64,000 nt of DNA from Pseudo-nitzschia pungens (lineage: Eukaryota > Bacillariophyta > Bacillariophyceae > Bacillariales > Bacillariaceae): NCBI GenBank assembly GCA_037355855.1, contig CM074758.1, positions 8,839,001 to 8,903,000 of the forward strand, read 5' to 3'. Of this stretch, positions 43,607 to 56,098 are shown one piece after another. The translations under genes and the position numbers were made by a program. How positions within the stretch are numbered: position 1 is the first letter of the stretch; each line of letters starts with the position of its first letter. Below the pieces are notes generated by a model. It had not been told where the DNA came from. It saw only the letters and a list, made by a program, of their open reading frames with translations, and made no database searches.

Positions 43607-46600
43607 TTATTCTTCATCTTCATAGTCGTCCTCGTCGTCATCTTCAGACTCCATGAGACCAAGAGCAACCTGCAGCAATTCCTTGTTATCTTCGACAACT
43701 TCCGCGTCCTCTCCACTGAAATCAACTGCTTCGTAGACGTTGTAAATCGACCATGCTGTGGGTTCTTCCACCGTGAAGTCCAACTCGCCACCAAAGAATG
43801 CGGCATATCGAACGATCTGGACAATCAAATCAACAGTATTTTCTTCTCGCCCTCTAAGAAGTTCGGCTTCGAACTTCACTCAACGCTTCTTGTGCCAGAC
43901 GCAGCACTGTTTTGAAGAAAACGGCTTCGCATTCCTCCGAGTCAATATTCAAACTTTCTTGGATTTCTGCCAAGATGTCTTGGTTGTCTTCGGTGATTTC
44001 ACCCGCCTTCAAAGCTGGAGTGATTTCTTTTTCGAACATTGTAACCAATTGGTGTTTTGTGATACCCAAATCTTCGGACAGATCCAATCCCATGCCATTG
44101 CACTTTTCACGGAAAGCCTTGATTCGCTCTGGTGTTTCGTCGTCCATGATGTTGGATAGTTCTTCAGTTCAAAAACTTTCTCTGAGAGTCCATCATCAGC
44201 TTCTCTCCGGCTTCGGAGGACAGACCCAACTTCGTCTGGATGTTTGCCAAGAACATCATATCTTGTTGATCAAGTGCACCCTTTGTTGTCATTGATCGGG
44301 AAACGAAATTGTCATAAACGGCACTTCCGATGCTGTCGTTGATCTCCTCCATCTTTTCACTGGAAAGTCCGAGGATTCCTCCGAAACTGGCACGGGCAGC
44401 CTCGTATCGGCCTGCCTGTTCGCCCTGAGCGGAAAAGGCGCCGACAACGAATTGACGGTACAAATATTCGGCCATTTGTTGGTCGACGACATCAGAACCG
44501 ATACCAGTGATGGGGTAAGAAGTTTCCAAAACAGGGACTTCTTCTCCGTCAACTTCCTTGGTTCCGATCTCGACCTCTTCAGCAATATTGTTTTCTGTGT
44601 AGAAATCAACGAGATTGATAATGTCTCCCATAATGTTGACCTCAGCGCCGAGTCCCAGAGTGCCGTCTGCGGCCTTGCCAGTTTGAAAAACATCTTCTCC
44701 CATATCTTTACCCCGGCGATCGGAAAGCTGCTTTTGAGTTAGCTGAGTTCTTTCCATTTCGTTGTTGATCCATTGCATCATAGGAACAAACTTCTTCTCA
44801 ATCGCAGATAGATAAAGATCCTTCGTGTCTTCTTCACGAACACCCAGTCTGCTTCGAAGCTCGGCAAGTCCCTCCTGAAGCTCGGGAGTAATCACGCCCG
44901 TTGATCCCATTGCTTCAAGGATACTCTTCTTGTAAACTTCTCCGAAGGACTCCAAGTGAGGTTGGTAAATATCTTCCTTTTCAAGCTTGTACATGACCCG
45001 AAGTGATTCAAGCGCTTCGTTCAATTCCTTTGTGGGGATTCCACCAGGAGACTTAGCACTGATTGCTTTCACGGCATTATTGTAGCAGGAAGCTCCTTCG
45101 TTTTTCAAGAAGGAATCAGAGAGCTTGAAATCATCAATGATCTGATTGATTTTGCTCGACATTTTCTCCGCGAGTTCTGGAGTGTAGTCCTTTGTGATCT
45201 CATCCGAGGCAAGGAGACAAGCCTTCTGCAATTCGGGACCGAATGCAGTGTTGTAAGCGTATTCTGATTGTTCGTCAGTAACTGCCAACAGGCCTTGAAC
45301 AGACTTGATACTGGCATGCATTTCATCACTGATCTTTCCATCAGCAGAATTGCGGAAGGTGCGTTTGATGAAAATGTTGTACAATTTGTTACGGACTGTC
45401 GAATCAATGAAACTGATCGCAGAATCTTCTTCCCAAGGATCGCAGAATACGGAATCAAAAGTCTCGACGTCATCCCATCCTGACTTAGCAAGGATTTGAA
45501 TCAATGCTTGTTTGGCATCCAAGGCTTCGAGCAGATTTTCGTAGACAGCAACTTCGTTGTTGACCTTCGCAAACTTGTTGGCCTTCTCCAACGGACCTCC
45601 GAGAGACTGAATTACCATGGAAGAGAGGAGCTCATCGCATCTGTCTTCGGGGAGCAACAAATCACGTCGACGAGCATCAATCTTTTCCCATGCCTCATCG
45701 GGTGTGACGACACCAGAGAGCACTGCGTTCATCGAAGAGAGTGCCGTGGCTTGGTACGAGGGAGTGGTCTCTGCAACAATTTCATAATTAGCGTCATCTT
45801 CGGAAATACCAAGGATTTCTGCAAGTAGGGCCAACTGAAAACGACCAAAAAGAAATAAAGTTTGATAAATCATGTCAGATTTGGGGGCGAAAGACAACAT
45901 ATAATTACGAAAAATCGCATTCTCAGATCATCACTCACGTGTTCTTCGGCGTCGGCCGCAAATTTGGCCTGAGTTGCATCGGCTTCGGAATCATCATCCT
46001 CGTCATCGTCGTTACTTTTCTCGGCCAATCCAAGTTGGGCTCGTACTTCGTCGTTGAAGCATGCGATGTGCATGTCATGTGCGGTATCGTCGTCAATTCC
46101 AAGTGTCTGACGGGCGCGCTCCAACATGGCTCCGGAAACCTTACCTTCTCCGAGTTTAGCACGGGTGGATACGAGAGCCCTTGCGTAGAAAGGTTGTTGA
46201 ACATCGGCAACACGGAACATGGCATCCATGAGCGACAACTTCATAGACTTAGCAACACGTGTCATCTCGAATCGGAAGGCCTCGTCGGTTTCGTTGCCTT
46301 GTTTGAGCGCGCGTTCCGTCAAGAAGAGGAACTTATCCATAGCTTGACGGTCGGGATGATCAGGATCGTCCAAGTCCTCCTCTGGCGTAAACAAGCAGGT
46401 CGTTCTGTACCATTCGTCTGCGGCTGCTGCGTGAGCCTCTCCCACCAGCAGGTTGTCCAACCCCAGAGCACTCTTGAGTTTTGCGAGTTCCTTTGGTTCG
46501 CTGGATTTTGGCATAGGGTTGAACTTTACCATTCCCAGAAGGTATTTGCTGTAAACGTCGGCACACATCAGTTGGAAGTCGTCATCATCAATGATTCCGT

Positions 46601-47138
46601 GAGCTTCCTTCAAGGACTTGACATAGCCATAGGTAGTGGCAGGATCTTCGATTCCGTGGTCGATAATAGTTTGTGCAATGGCAGGAAGGGCGGCAGATTC
46701 GGTAACCGAATCCAATTTGGACTTTCCAACGGCTCCAGCAACTCCTGTGATAATAGCTCCAGCGGCGTGCGCTACAAGTCGGCGACTGGGTACAATTCCA
46801 AATCCGAGGGCTGCCGAAACAGGGATGGTAGCATATCCAGCCAACTTAAAGAACGATGGGGATTTCTGAACTTGCTTTTCGAAGGCTGAAGTCATTTTGT
46901 TATCTGTCAATTCTAGCAACTCCTCCATTCCTCCAGAAGGTTCACCACCCGAGGGAATTTTGAAATGAAGTGGTCGGCCTTGCTTTCTGCTTCCCATTTG
47001 ATGATTTACTTGTGGGGCAGTTGTCAGAGCACTATGGGAAACCATAGGCGGAGTAACTGTAAATGCATCCCCATATTCGATATTTTCCGTTGCACTCAAG
47101 AGGCAGACGGCAGCGACGGCTGCAGATGTAAATCTCAT
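43607..47138 (-). CDS. Tic110-like plastid inner-envelope translocon protein, two frame breaks near the 3' end
   Basis: Tic110 is the inner-envelope component of the plastid protein import machinery; its C-terminal helical repeats face the stroma. Exon 1 (47138-45939) starts with a signal peptide (MRFTSAAVAAVCLLSA) and a GDAFTV motif, the F-type bipartite plastid leader. A membrane-like hairpin follows (LAGYATIPVSAALGFGIVPS ... AHAAGAIITGVAGAVG). Donor GTGAGT and acceptor TTTTCAG lead to exon 2 (45834 on), which encodes long acidic helical repeats (LGLSSEKMEEINDSIGSAVY). The frame stops at 44164-44166, yet the next frame at once reads TEELSNIMDDETPERIKAF and continues. A second one-base shift near 43878 leads to VKFEAELLRGREENTVDLIV and an acidic end at 43607. 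Skipping one base at each point restores a protein of about 1,130 residues. Indels or decay are both possible. Confidence 0.88.
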
Positions 47139-47768
47139 CGTTCTGTTTATAGAATTACTTTGTTTAGTGGTGTTGATCAGGTAACGAGAATCCCTTTTAC
47201 CTTCAATGAGGACAAGTTTGGCCTTCCTCAAGCGACCTACGGTATCGTAACTTGTGCAACTTCCTCAAGTGGAACGAAGAAATAGACTGAATTCGTAGAG
47301 AGAAGTTCAAGGTGTTGTGCTCTACGACGTACGACAACTTTGTGTGTGGCTATCTGTCGTTTTTGCCCCTTGGCCATCAAGACGAGAAAAAATACACGTA
47401 ACTGCATGTCAATGCCGCGTGTATCTTCGGTCGCGGGTTCTCATGAAGACATTCCACGCGTCATGGGATTTTAAGATAAGATTTCCCCTTTTCATCAATG
47501 TTCCCCAACGACTTGACTCCCCCTATGTCATACAGGGATGATTCGTGACTGATGAATTGTTGGAATGAAATTTATAGAATGTCATTGAAGGTTGAGGTTA
47601 TCTACTTTGTTGAATCAAATCTTTTTCGAAGTTTCCCCCAACAGATGAAGACACGATCGGACGCGATAACACAGCACAATCGACGCCGTCTTTCTCTTTT
47701 TCGAGACGTACTATCTTTTGCCCCGACTCTCTGGAAAGTCAAATAAAATAGACAAGGAAATTCCCACC
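47139..47768. promoter_or_regulatory. Shared upstream region of two divergent plastid-protein genes
   Basis: The 630 bases between the start codons of Tic110 (minus) and the light-harvesting gene (plus). No named element could be recognised. An AT-rich stretch AAATAAAATAGACAAGG lies just before the light-harvesting ATG. It may contain both promoters. Confidence 0.4.
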
Positions 47769-48613
47769 ATGAAGATCGCTGCCCTCCTCCTCGCACTCGC
47801 CTCAAGCGCTTCGGCGTTCGCCCCTACCGCCCAGAATGCTGCCTCCACCGCGCTCAGTGCCGCCAAGTTGGATGAAATGGCCGGATTCACCGCCCCTTTC
47901 AAGGGTTTCGATCCTTTGGGACTTGCCGATCTCGGGAGTGAAGAGACCCTTGCTTGGTTCCGAGCTGCCGAATTGAAGCACAGCCGTGTTGCTATGCTTG
48001 CCACCACTGGATACCTTGTCCAGGCCGCCGGATTCCACTTCCCTGGAATGCTCAGCAAGGATGTTTCCTTCGAGTCTCTTTCCACCATGAAGCCATTCGA
48101 TGCTTGGGATGCCGTTCCTGAAGGCGGTAAGTTTAGTTAGAATTGGGACAGAGCTCTGTACCCTGCAGAAGTTCATGTTGCCATTGAAACAGAATCCATC
48201 ATGCCGGACTGCTTTTTCTGATCCAAATTTTGCCTCGTTCGATCTTGAATGAAAACTGAAACCAAACGTGGACTTGAAACAACATTCTTTGCGATGTTGA
48301 ATGAAACCAATGCTGCAATAACGAACAAAATACAATACTCGACAACACAGGCAAGCAACAAATTATCGGAGCTATCTTCCTTGCCGAAATCATCCAGGAA
48401 TCACAAAAGCCCCACTACCTGAAGGGAGGTGATCTTCCCACTGTTATCTTCCCTCCTATCAACTTCTCGAGTGTTGACGCAGAAACATTGAAGACAAAGA
48501 GAGATCGCGAATTGAACAATGGACGTCTTGCCATGATCGCCATCATGTCATTCGTTGCCGCCGCCAACGTTCCTGGATCCGTTCCCGCTCTTGCCGGCAA
48601 CCCCATGTTCTAA
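47769..48613 (+). CDS. Fucoxanthin-chlorophyll a/c light-harvesting protein
   Basis: Exon 1 is 47769-48126 and exon 2 is 48351-48613; the 224-base intron has donor GTAAGT and acceptor AACACAG, and the phase-1 join makes Gly. The product is 206 residues, the usual size. The leader MKIAALLLALASSASAFAPT is a signal peptide with the diatom-type SAFAP plastid motif. The mature protein has the chlorophyll-binding helix-1 motif ELKHSRVAMLATTGY and the helix-3 motif RELNNGRLAMIAIMSF, each with the E-x-x-N/H-x-R signature. The C-terminal end reads ALAGNPMF. Such proteins bind fucoxanthin and chlorophylls a and c in the thylakoid and feed the photosystems. The subfamily (Lhcf, Lhcr or other) is not decided here. 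The upstream TTG-started extension is not used, because the ATG at 47769 starts the signal peptide. Confidence 0.97.
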
Positions 48614-49932
48614 ATGATCGGGCTTATTGTTGCAAAACCTTATACCCTCGTTAGTTTGTACCACTTGTAGCAGCTATCGTGCGTTATTCTCAAACCGTAC
48701 TCTGTACGTACTCTTTCGGAGTGAAGGAAGGGTGAATCCAAATCTCATGCTAGGGACACTCGCACACAACGTGTCGTTTTGTTGGGAACATCGACGTCGA
48801 ACTACCCGAAGATAGTTTTTGATGTTGGTAGATATAGATAATGTTGTAGAAAACATATTTGGATCTTCCCAAACGAAACAAACTGAATCATCATGTCAAT
48901 TTGGACTAGGCAGTAATGATAACATAGACATTTGCATTCGATCTTTGTGAGAATATGTAAAAGTGGTAAAGCCATCGAATGACAAAGACAACAGTGGATG
49001 AAACATGAAGCGAGTAATAGTAAAGCGTTCGAAAGATGGTATGCGTAGGGTGAATCTAGGCAGTCTCATCCTTGGCGCAATACGGGTAGGTTCCTCCTGC
49101 CACTGGCAGTTTTCAGCATTATCGTACTCTGAATAACGACTGAAGGACGAAGCCTGCAAAATTCATGCATCCAGACAGCTTTTTGTTTGATGGAAAAAGC
49201 AGGGCATATTCATACCAGCAGCAAAGATTCTATGCCCATCACAAGGCGGAAATCAGGCATTGGCGTTTCGCAGTAAGATTCGATGATGATTGACGACGCC
49301 TTTATTGGCAAAAGAAACAGAAACTCAAATGAGATGCACATGGAGCTTGAATACTAGATGTCGACACTCTATAGTAGAATATTGCGAACGTGAGTGTTTG
49401 CTGTTGCAAAACGGTAATGAACAGGACAACTTGTAACATACTTTGAACGTGGTAGCAGGATCTGTGGCGTACACAAAACCGCTTTAGTATCGAACGAGGA
49501 AAGAGAATTACAGGCGTCGATCCCTTTGTAGTAACTAGGACAATTGTTGGTTGAATAGAGTCTTCTGGTATGGCTGCGAATATCCTCGCCTCTGATAATA
49601 GTCTCTTCCCAACCTGGTACAGGTAATTGCCTGCCTAACACCTAGATAGAACAGGAGAGAAGCAAGACGAAACGCACGCAAATCAAGATCCTTGGACATC
49701 TCACCAAACACGAGCAAGATAGTAGCTGGAAAAATGGGTCGTACCGTTTCCCCGATTTCCGGTTGTTGGTTTTGAGGGCGGGAAGTTTCAAACGACGACA
49801 AGCCATGTTTCGATTCTGGAAAGGTGCGCTCAGTGAACTATTTGGCTGCAAAGGCTCTCAAACTCTAGTACAAGTGGTTGAACTTTCTGTCGTGTCATTT
49901 CATTTCGTTTTCTTTAGTAGCACTTTATTGCT
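48614..49932. other. Convergent intergenic spacer, nothing seen
   Basis: About 1.3 kb between the light-harvesting and enolase stops. Only short frames without domains. Confidence 0.4.
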
Positions 49933-51246
49933 TTAGTCTCCCATCCAGGAAGTTGCTCGGAATTCCGCTCCGGCGTATATGGTGTTCTCGGCTCCGAGTT
50001 CTTCCTCGATCCGCAACAATTGGTTGTACTTGGCGAGGCGCTCCGATCGGCAGGGGGCACCCGTCTTGATCTGTCCGGTGCAGAGACCGACAGCCAGGTC
50101 GGCAATGTAGGTGTCCTCCGTCTCTCCCGATCGGTGCGAGGTCATGACACCCCATCCGGCCTGCTTGGCCTTCTTGACGGCGGCAATACTCTCGGAGACG
50201 GATCCGATCTGGTTGACCTTGAGAAGGAGACAGGTGCAGGATTTCTCCTCGATGGCCCGGCCGATCTTATTGATGTTGGTGACGGTGAGATCGTCACCGA
50301 CCACCTGGAACGCTGCGCCATTCTTGTCGGTGAACTTGGACCAGTTGCTCCAGTCGTCCTCGTCGAAGGGATCCTCGATGGTGACAATGGGGAAATCGGC
50401 GGCCAATTCCTGGTAGAGGTTTCCGAGGGACTCTCCGGAAATTTTGTTTCCGTCGTACTTGAAATCCAGATCGTAGGCGTCCTCGCCCTTGACCTTGAAT
50501 TCGGACGCGGCAACGTCGAGACCGATCGTGCACTTGTCCTCGTATCCGCTCTCCCGGAGGGCCTCCATAATGAGCTCGCATCCCTCGCGGTTGTCGCAGG
50601 GAGGAGCGAAACCACCCTCGTCACCGATCAGGGTGGCGTCTCCGCCGAAGTTTCGCTTGATGATTTTTCCGAGGGTGTGGTAGACCTCGCAACCGATCTG
50701 CATGGCCTCGGAAAAGGAGGTGGCGCCGGTGGGAATGACAAAGTATTCCTGGAAGGCAAGCTTGTTGCCGGCGTGGGATCCACCGTTGATAACGTTGAAG
50801 CAGGGAACGGGCATGGTGAATCTTTCCTCTCCGTTTCCGGCCAGATCGGCGTAGTGTTGGTAGAGGGGAACGCCCTTGGCGGCGGCTCCGGCCTTGGAGA
50901 CGGCCAAACTGACTCCGAGAATGGCGTTGGCTCCCATGTTGGCCTTGTTGACAGTTCCGTCGATGGCCAGCATGGCGTCGTCGATGGCCTGCTGGTCCGT
51001 GACGTCCATTCCCTGAACGGAGGGTCCCAAAATATCGTTCACGTTGGCCACGGCCTTGAGGACGCCCTTTCCGAGGTATCGGTCACCCCCGTCGCGGAGC
51101 TCGACGGCCTCGTAGGCACCGGTGGAAGCTCCCGAGGGAACGGAGGCACGGAACAAGCCTTGTTCGGTGGTCACCTCGACCTCGACGGTGGGGTTACCAC
51201 GGGAATCGAGGATTTCTCGGGCGCGGACGGACTGAATCGATGCCAT
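49933..51246 (-). CDS. ENO: Enolase (2-phosphoglycerate dehydratase)
   Basis: Converts 2-phosphoglycerate to phosphoenolpyruvate in glycolysis, with Mg2+. The intronless frame from the ATG at 51246 ([20 protein letters not shown]) gives 437 residues, the normal length. All signature sites are present: the mobile loop SGASTG, the [18 protein letters not shown] region, the catalytic Glu in GDEGGFAP, the metal ligands in [20 protein letters not shown] and GDDLTVTN, the catalytic Lys in [18 protein letters not shown], and the final [17 protein letters not shown]. No leader precedes this ATG in frame with a usable ATG, so a cytosolic form is favoured. A TGTCG pentanucleotide repeat lies in the presumed 5' UTR. 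A 409-codon antisense frame is a shadow. Confidence 0.98.
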   Translation of the reverse strand: MASIQSVRAREILDSRGNPTVEVEVTTEQGLFRASVPSGASTGAYEAVELRDGGDRYLGKGVLKAVANVNDILGPSVQGMDVTDQQAIDDAMLAIDGTVNKANMGANAILGVSLAVSKAGAAAKGVPLYQHYADLAGNGEERFTMPVPCFNVINGGSHAGNKLAFQEYFVIPTGATSFSEAMQIGCEVYHTLGKIIKRNFGGDATLIGDEGGFAPPCDNREGCELIMEALRESGYEDKCTIGLDVAASEFKVKGEDAYDLDFKYDGNKISGESLGNLYQELAADFPIVTIEDPFDEDDWSNWSKFTDKNGAAFQVVGDDLTVTNINKIGRAIEEKSCTCLLLKVNQIGSVSESIAAVKKAKQAGWGVMTSHRSGETEDTYIADLAVGLCTGQIKTGAPCRSERLAKYNQLLRIEEELGAENTIYAGAEFRATSWMGD

Positions 51247-51315
51247 TAGGGAAGACGACGCTCGGCTTTGTCGGGCGGGGGCAAAGGCTGACCCTTTGAT
51301 CGCAGCGGAGCGGCA

Positions 51316-51345
51316 CGACACGACACGACACGACACGACACGACA
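51316..51345. repeat. (CGACA)6 microsatellite in the enolase 5' flank
   Basis: Six exact CGACA units 70 bases upstream of the enolase ATG, on its 5' side. Pentanucleotide arrays are length-unstable. Confidence 0.9.
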
Positions 51346-54308
51346 GAATGGCAGAGAAAAAAGGATGAGTTGCAGTCAACGGGGGATGGGAATGGTTTTC
51401 GAATCACGGTCGACTCCATGGCAATAATTTTTGGTTGTGACACGACGACATCGTCGGTAGTGACATGGGAACACGACATCTCTCCACACAATCTTCTCCG
51501 AGGAAGTGGCATCGGGGGTTCGTCGACATACCGGAAGCGAGGAGCAAAGACGAAAGGGCAAGGGACAATTTCATGGTGGTTGTCGATCGATTGTTGGTGT
51601 TTGGCTGGGTTGTGTTCGGAGAGACACGTTGTGACTTACAGGTGGGAGGGAGAAGAAGAAGAAGAAGAAGGATAATGTATATAATCTTACGGCAATCCAG
51701 CATCAATGATTGTGTCGTTCCACCCACCAATAAGCACTCGCCACAATTTTGAATTTTCGGATCTCGCTTGATCCATAGATTCTTTGCAATCGCGGATCCT
51801 CCGAGCGAATTACCAGTACATGATACGCGTACGTACTCGAACCCGTACCATTGATACCGGTACTTGGGGAAGAGTTCACGGCAAAATCATGTTTACTACC
51901 GATGAATGATGCGAAGGTAATCCTTACATGTACGTACGTACGAAAGCGTTTGCGTTCCTCGGTTGAGTTCCACGCGAAACGCGAAGGATGGATCGGGAGT
52001 GAGGAGTCAGTCGTCGTCCGCTCGTTTTTGAAAATGCAGCGACACTCGCAATTCTGTCACGGTGCGCGTCTGTCACGGACTTCGTTCCCGTCGTCTCGAG
52101 AATGAAAGAATAATGGAAACCCGCGGGAGCAACAGTCTTTATTCATGTCAGCCCCACGTTTCTATTCTGGTCACTCAGTCCTCCTCATGCAGTTTGCAAA
52201 GGAGGCGTTGATTGTTGAATTATTTACGGTACATACATGGTGATTTTTTGATACTGCTGCTGCTAATACAGCAATAGATAACATAAACAAGAAGTGCATA
52301 AACAAACTGAATCGCTCTCGCCCCTGGTATGAATCCTTCAAAGCCTCCATCAAAAGAAGTTGGGCGTCACCACCATTTTCTGGACCACATTTTCTTGTTG
52401 GTGCTGCTAGTATCGTATCGGTAGAGAGATCATTCTGGATAGTAATACCTGGTCGTGTGCTTGCCGCACAATCATGAAATATCTTACAGTTTTCTGTCAC
52501 GAAGCCTCCATGAATTTCATTCATCGCCAAGCTATAGTGTTAGTTGAAGGAAGTGATGCACAACGGATTTATTGCAGTGCAAACCGTAAACCCTTTGTCA
52601 TTCTTCTTACGATTCGAGTATGCAGGGATTTCTATGCTGATTGTCTCACGGCATCCCCGCCAACGGCGACGGCGACACAGGGCTCTAAGTTTTCTGTTAT
52701 CATTTTCGTCCAACAACAATGCATACAATACAAAACAACATATGGGCTTGCTGCATGCGCTATCAAACGACCAGCAGTGCGCCTCGTAGTACGTTCTGGT
52801 GCGGTAAATTATAAAAAAAAAATTTACTTCACATAGTACACGTACCGTTACGAACCGGAGGTCGGGAAAAATGATTCTTATTCACCACTTCTACCGGTAT
52901 TACCGTATGGCTACTGGTAGTAATTTTTTTGAATAGTAGTTGGAGGCGAGGCAATATTGTCGATATCTAGAGGAATACGGTAGAAGACCGTCACGTATGA
53001 GGCAATCTTGCATAAAACTTATGGTTTCAGATTGAATGAACAGCATTACCGGGGAGGGTTCGCATTTATTTTATTAATACCGGTGAGTTTTCGAGTTTTA
53101 AAAAAAATTCTTGGACTCGTACCGGTATGTGTACCGGTATTGAAAATGACCGGTTCTTCCAAAAATATGTTCAGGTAAGGTTACTGTATGGCTGACTATT
53201 AATAGTTACAAGAAACAAAATCCTATTGACGTCACCTGCAATTTGGTTCATTTAGACGTGCGTTTTAGTACGTTACGTGCAGACCCCCGGTACTCAAAGT
53301 TTTCTACAGTATATGATTGTAGTCGGAGACCAGAAGCAATCGGTGTACGACAGGTTTGAAAAAGTTTGGGTTCGAGAATCTAGTAATGACGATTTCCGGT
53401 ATGTATTGGATGTATCGACTGGCTCGTTGTGTGATCAGTTCAAAGTTCTTTCACCTTAGTTGTATGAATGCCGTCGGCAGTGTGATAGATTCATTCAACG
53501 GGAGAAAGCCCAAGGGGACAATCCCAACGGCATTTGAAATGTCTGATTGTATCAATTGGATGGTTCTATTCGTAGCACATGAAGATCGGACAAATCTTTT
53601 TTCCGAGGGCATGTTAAACATTTCACTAGCATACTTTCCAAACAATTATTGTTCCGACAATACATTTTCAATGTTATTGCACTTATTGATCCACTTGAAA
53701 TTCTGTCAAGACATCTTATTTTTATTATTTACGATGTGCATTGAATAAGCTTGATAGTATTTACTTACTTTAAATTCAGATTCAATGAGACAACGGAATA
53801 TTGTGCTCTGCTAAAATAGTTCGTCTCATTGTAGGCATATTGAATCGATTCCCTGGGCCTGTCACTCTCCGATAAATATTGATTCCTCGAGGTTCCCTTT
53901 TCTCCGTTAGGCTACCATACCTGTAACACCTTCCTCAGGTGTTGCTCTCTTACTTAGGGAGGAGTGACATTTTTACCAGTGTAAAAATTGGAATTCCAGC
54001 ACGTTTCACAAAAGCTTTGAACACAAAGAATTTTCCTGGGAATCGTTTTGAAAGGGGAAAAAACTTAACAGAAGTTCATCTCATCTGGAAGTGACTGACA
54101 ACTCGTAGCTCATATTTTTTCCAACTCCAAACCTGCCAACAACAAACGGTGTAGCAATAAAAGGTGCTACTCCTCCTATTTTCCAACTTGGTAGAGCTTG
54201 TAATTAAAGCACACCTGCAGTTAGCCTGGCGACGTCCAGTTTACAAGAAAGAAAAAAGTCATTAGCGCATCTCGATTTGAATCCACCAACAGTAGTAGAA
54301 GACAAAAA
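51346..54308. other. Intergenic, about 3 kb, no firm gene
   Basis: A minus-strand frame of about 118 codons (52524-52171) contains one hydrophobic stretch (FSLFMHFLFMLSIAVLAAAV) and might be a small membrane protein, but support is weak. TACCGGTA-type words are concentrated at 51840-51860 and 52890-53135. Confidence 0.35.
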
Positions 54309-55250
54309 ATGGAAAGCACCGCCTGGCAAACGATGAGTGGGTGGATGGGGAAGATTCACGAGGCCATGTCCGCTTACGATAAAGCCGACAGCGAGTATGC
54401 CAATGTTTGTTCGTTCACACGAAAATCAAGACCGCTAGGTGACAGTATGGCAACGCAATCGAGTATCGCAGCAGCAACTGCAACTACCAACCAACACCAC
54501 GCAGATTTCGCATTGCGATGGGAAAGACTGGAAGCAGCGAGAAAGGTTGTGGAAGTGACATGTGAAGGATACATCTCGTCGATTCACCGATCATTTGAAA
54601 AATGTAAAAGAGAATACGAGACTCTTTGTATCTCTTATACGTCGATGAACGCGGAAACTGATGAAAACAAGAGAACAACTACTGATATGTCGCTATTCCA
54701 CGAGCAGCGAAAAGTAATGAACAAGAACGCCGATTTTCACTTTGAAAATGCAATTAAAAAACACAGAACTCGTTTGACTCGAGAGAAAGCAAACCATTGC
54801 ATGGAGATTGAGTACGCATCGCATTCTTCGGCGAAGGTAGTAGATGCTATCGACAACATGAAGATGACGATAAATGTAGACTGGTGGATGTTTCTTCAAG
54901 AAATGGATCGGTTGATACAAAACCAAAGCAATACGTATACCATCAGAATAGAAAATCACAAAAATGATGATGGAGATTATAATGATATCTTGTCTACCGG
55001 ATTCGTTACTCGGAAAGGGAATGAGAAGTATGCGGATCAATTGAATGCGTTCTTTGATGCTATTGATTTAGAGGTTTTTGACGGTGATGACAACATGGAT
55101 AGTCACGACGAAGCAGTACGGATGCACGATGATATTGATACTGAAAGTGTGACAACCGAAGAATGGAACATGCGGGTTGAGGCGGCCGAGCTTGATTCCG
55201 TGTACAATTGGTACCGCATGCACAATGATGTGCTCACTCCAATGTACTAA
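54309..55250 (+). CDS. Unknown helical protein, possible coiled coil
   Basis: An open frame of 313 codons from the ATG at 54309. Residues 1-170 are helix-rich with heptad-like spacing (WERLEAARKVVEVTCEGYIS; FEKCKREYETLCISYT). Residues 170-230 contain DNMKMTINVDWWMFLQEMDR, and the C-terminal 80 residues are acidic and end in WYRMHNDVLTPMY. There is no signal peptide or membrane segment. The long helical N-terminal half with spaced Arg/Lys is in the style of membrane-bending BAR-like or tethering proteins, but no family match can be claimed. Codon use is more AT-rich than in neighbouring genes. Function unknown. Confidence 0.6.
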   Translation: MESTAWQTMSGWMGKIHEAMSAYDKADSEYANVCSFTRKSRPLGDSMATQSSIAAATATTNQHHADFALRWERLEAARKVVEVTCEGYISSIHRSFEKCKREYETLCISYTSMNAETDENKRTTTDMSLFHEQRKVMNKNADFHFENAIKKHRTRLTREKANHCMEIEYASHSSAKVVDAIDNMKMTINVDWWMFLQEMDRLIQNQSNTYTIRIENHKNDDGDYNDILSTGFVTRKGNEKYADQLNAFFDAIDLEVFDGDDNMDSHDEAVRMHDDIDTESVTTEEWNMRVEAAELDSVYNWYRMHNDVLTPMY

Positions 55251-56063
55251 GCCTACCAATTGTGTAGTTAAAAAGTATTAATAACGAAAGTTGTACAATA
55301 TTATCGACAGCAACATCGAATAGAAACCAAGCGATCGATATGCAAAGTGCAAGAAGGAATTGACGCTATTGAAGATGATGAGTCATTCAAGACGTGAAAT
55401 CATACGCCTAGCTTGATGATTAGTTCACACCATCACGTTTCCCATGTTCCTTATGCTAGTGGTGCCTCTGCTGTAGTAACAGCCGCATGCAACCTCAATC
55501 TCTTTTTTTTTAGCATTCGTGGTGATTCTCTTGTTGTTTTCAGTTGTTGCAGTATGACTTACCGAAGAATCTTTTTTTGACTCGATGGTAGGATAGCGTC
55601 ATGCAATGAAGACTCATGTTAACACGCAACAAGTACTAGTACCGTAGTAACGATTTTAACGTCTCGAATATGTTGGGAAAGGATGGTATTTTGATGAATA
55701 TTTGGGATCCCATCGAAAAATCTAAGAACCCACTGAATAGCACAAGTGGTACAATTATGTAAGGCTTATGAGCCTTATCATCATTATCAACCAATGCAAC
55801 CATCGGGCAATTGAAAAATTAACGAGACAAACGGCTAATACCGACCCCACCCACGAATCTCGGGTGCATTGGGAAAAGCAAAATGCTTATTTTTGGAACA
55901 CGTACTAGTAGTTGAGTTCGAACTGATTGATACGAAGACATTAAGTTACTACTACGGTAATTAGTCGTAGGGCATCTCAAAAGCTTCTTGTTGCCAGCAG
56001 AACAACAAATGCACCACCAATCTCTCGGCGAATCCCAAAGCATTCTCGTCTCTCCTCTCTGTG

Positions 56064-56098
<35 letters not shown>

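Noticed and set aside
50020..51249. A 409-codon plus-strand frame opposite enolase
   Set aside because: Pure antisense shadow of a highly conserved gene; no domain.
51247..51336. In-frame upstream extension of enolase containing GSAFAP, like a plastid leader
   Set aside because: It has no ATG, only a GTG within the TGTCG repeat, and no signal peptide before the motif. The match is coincidence of repeat-derived sequence.
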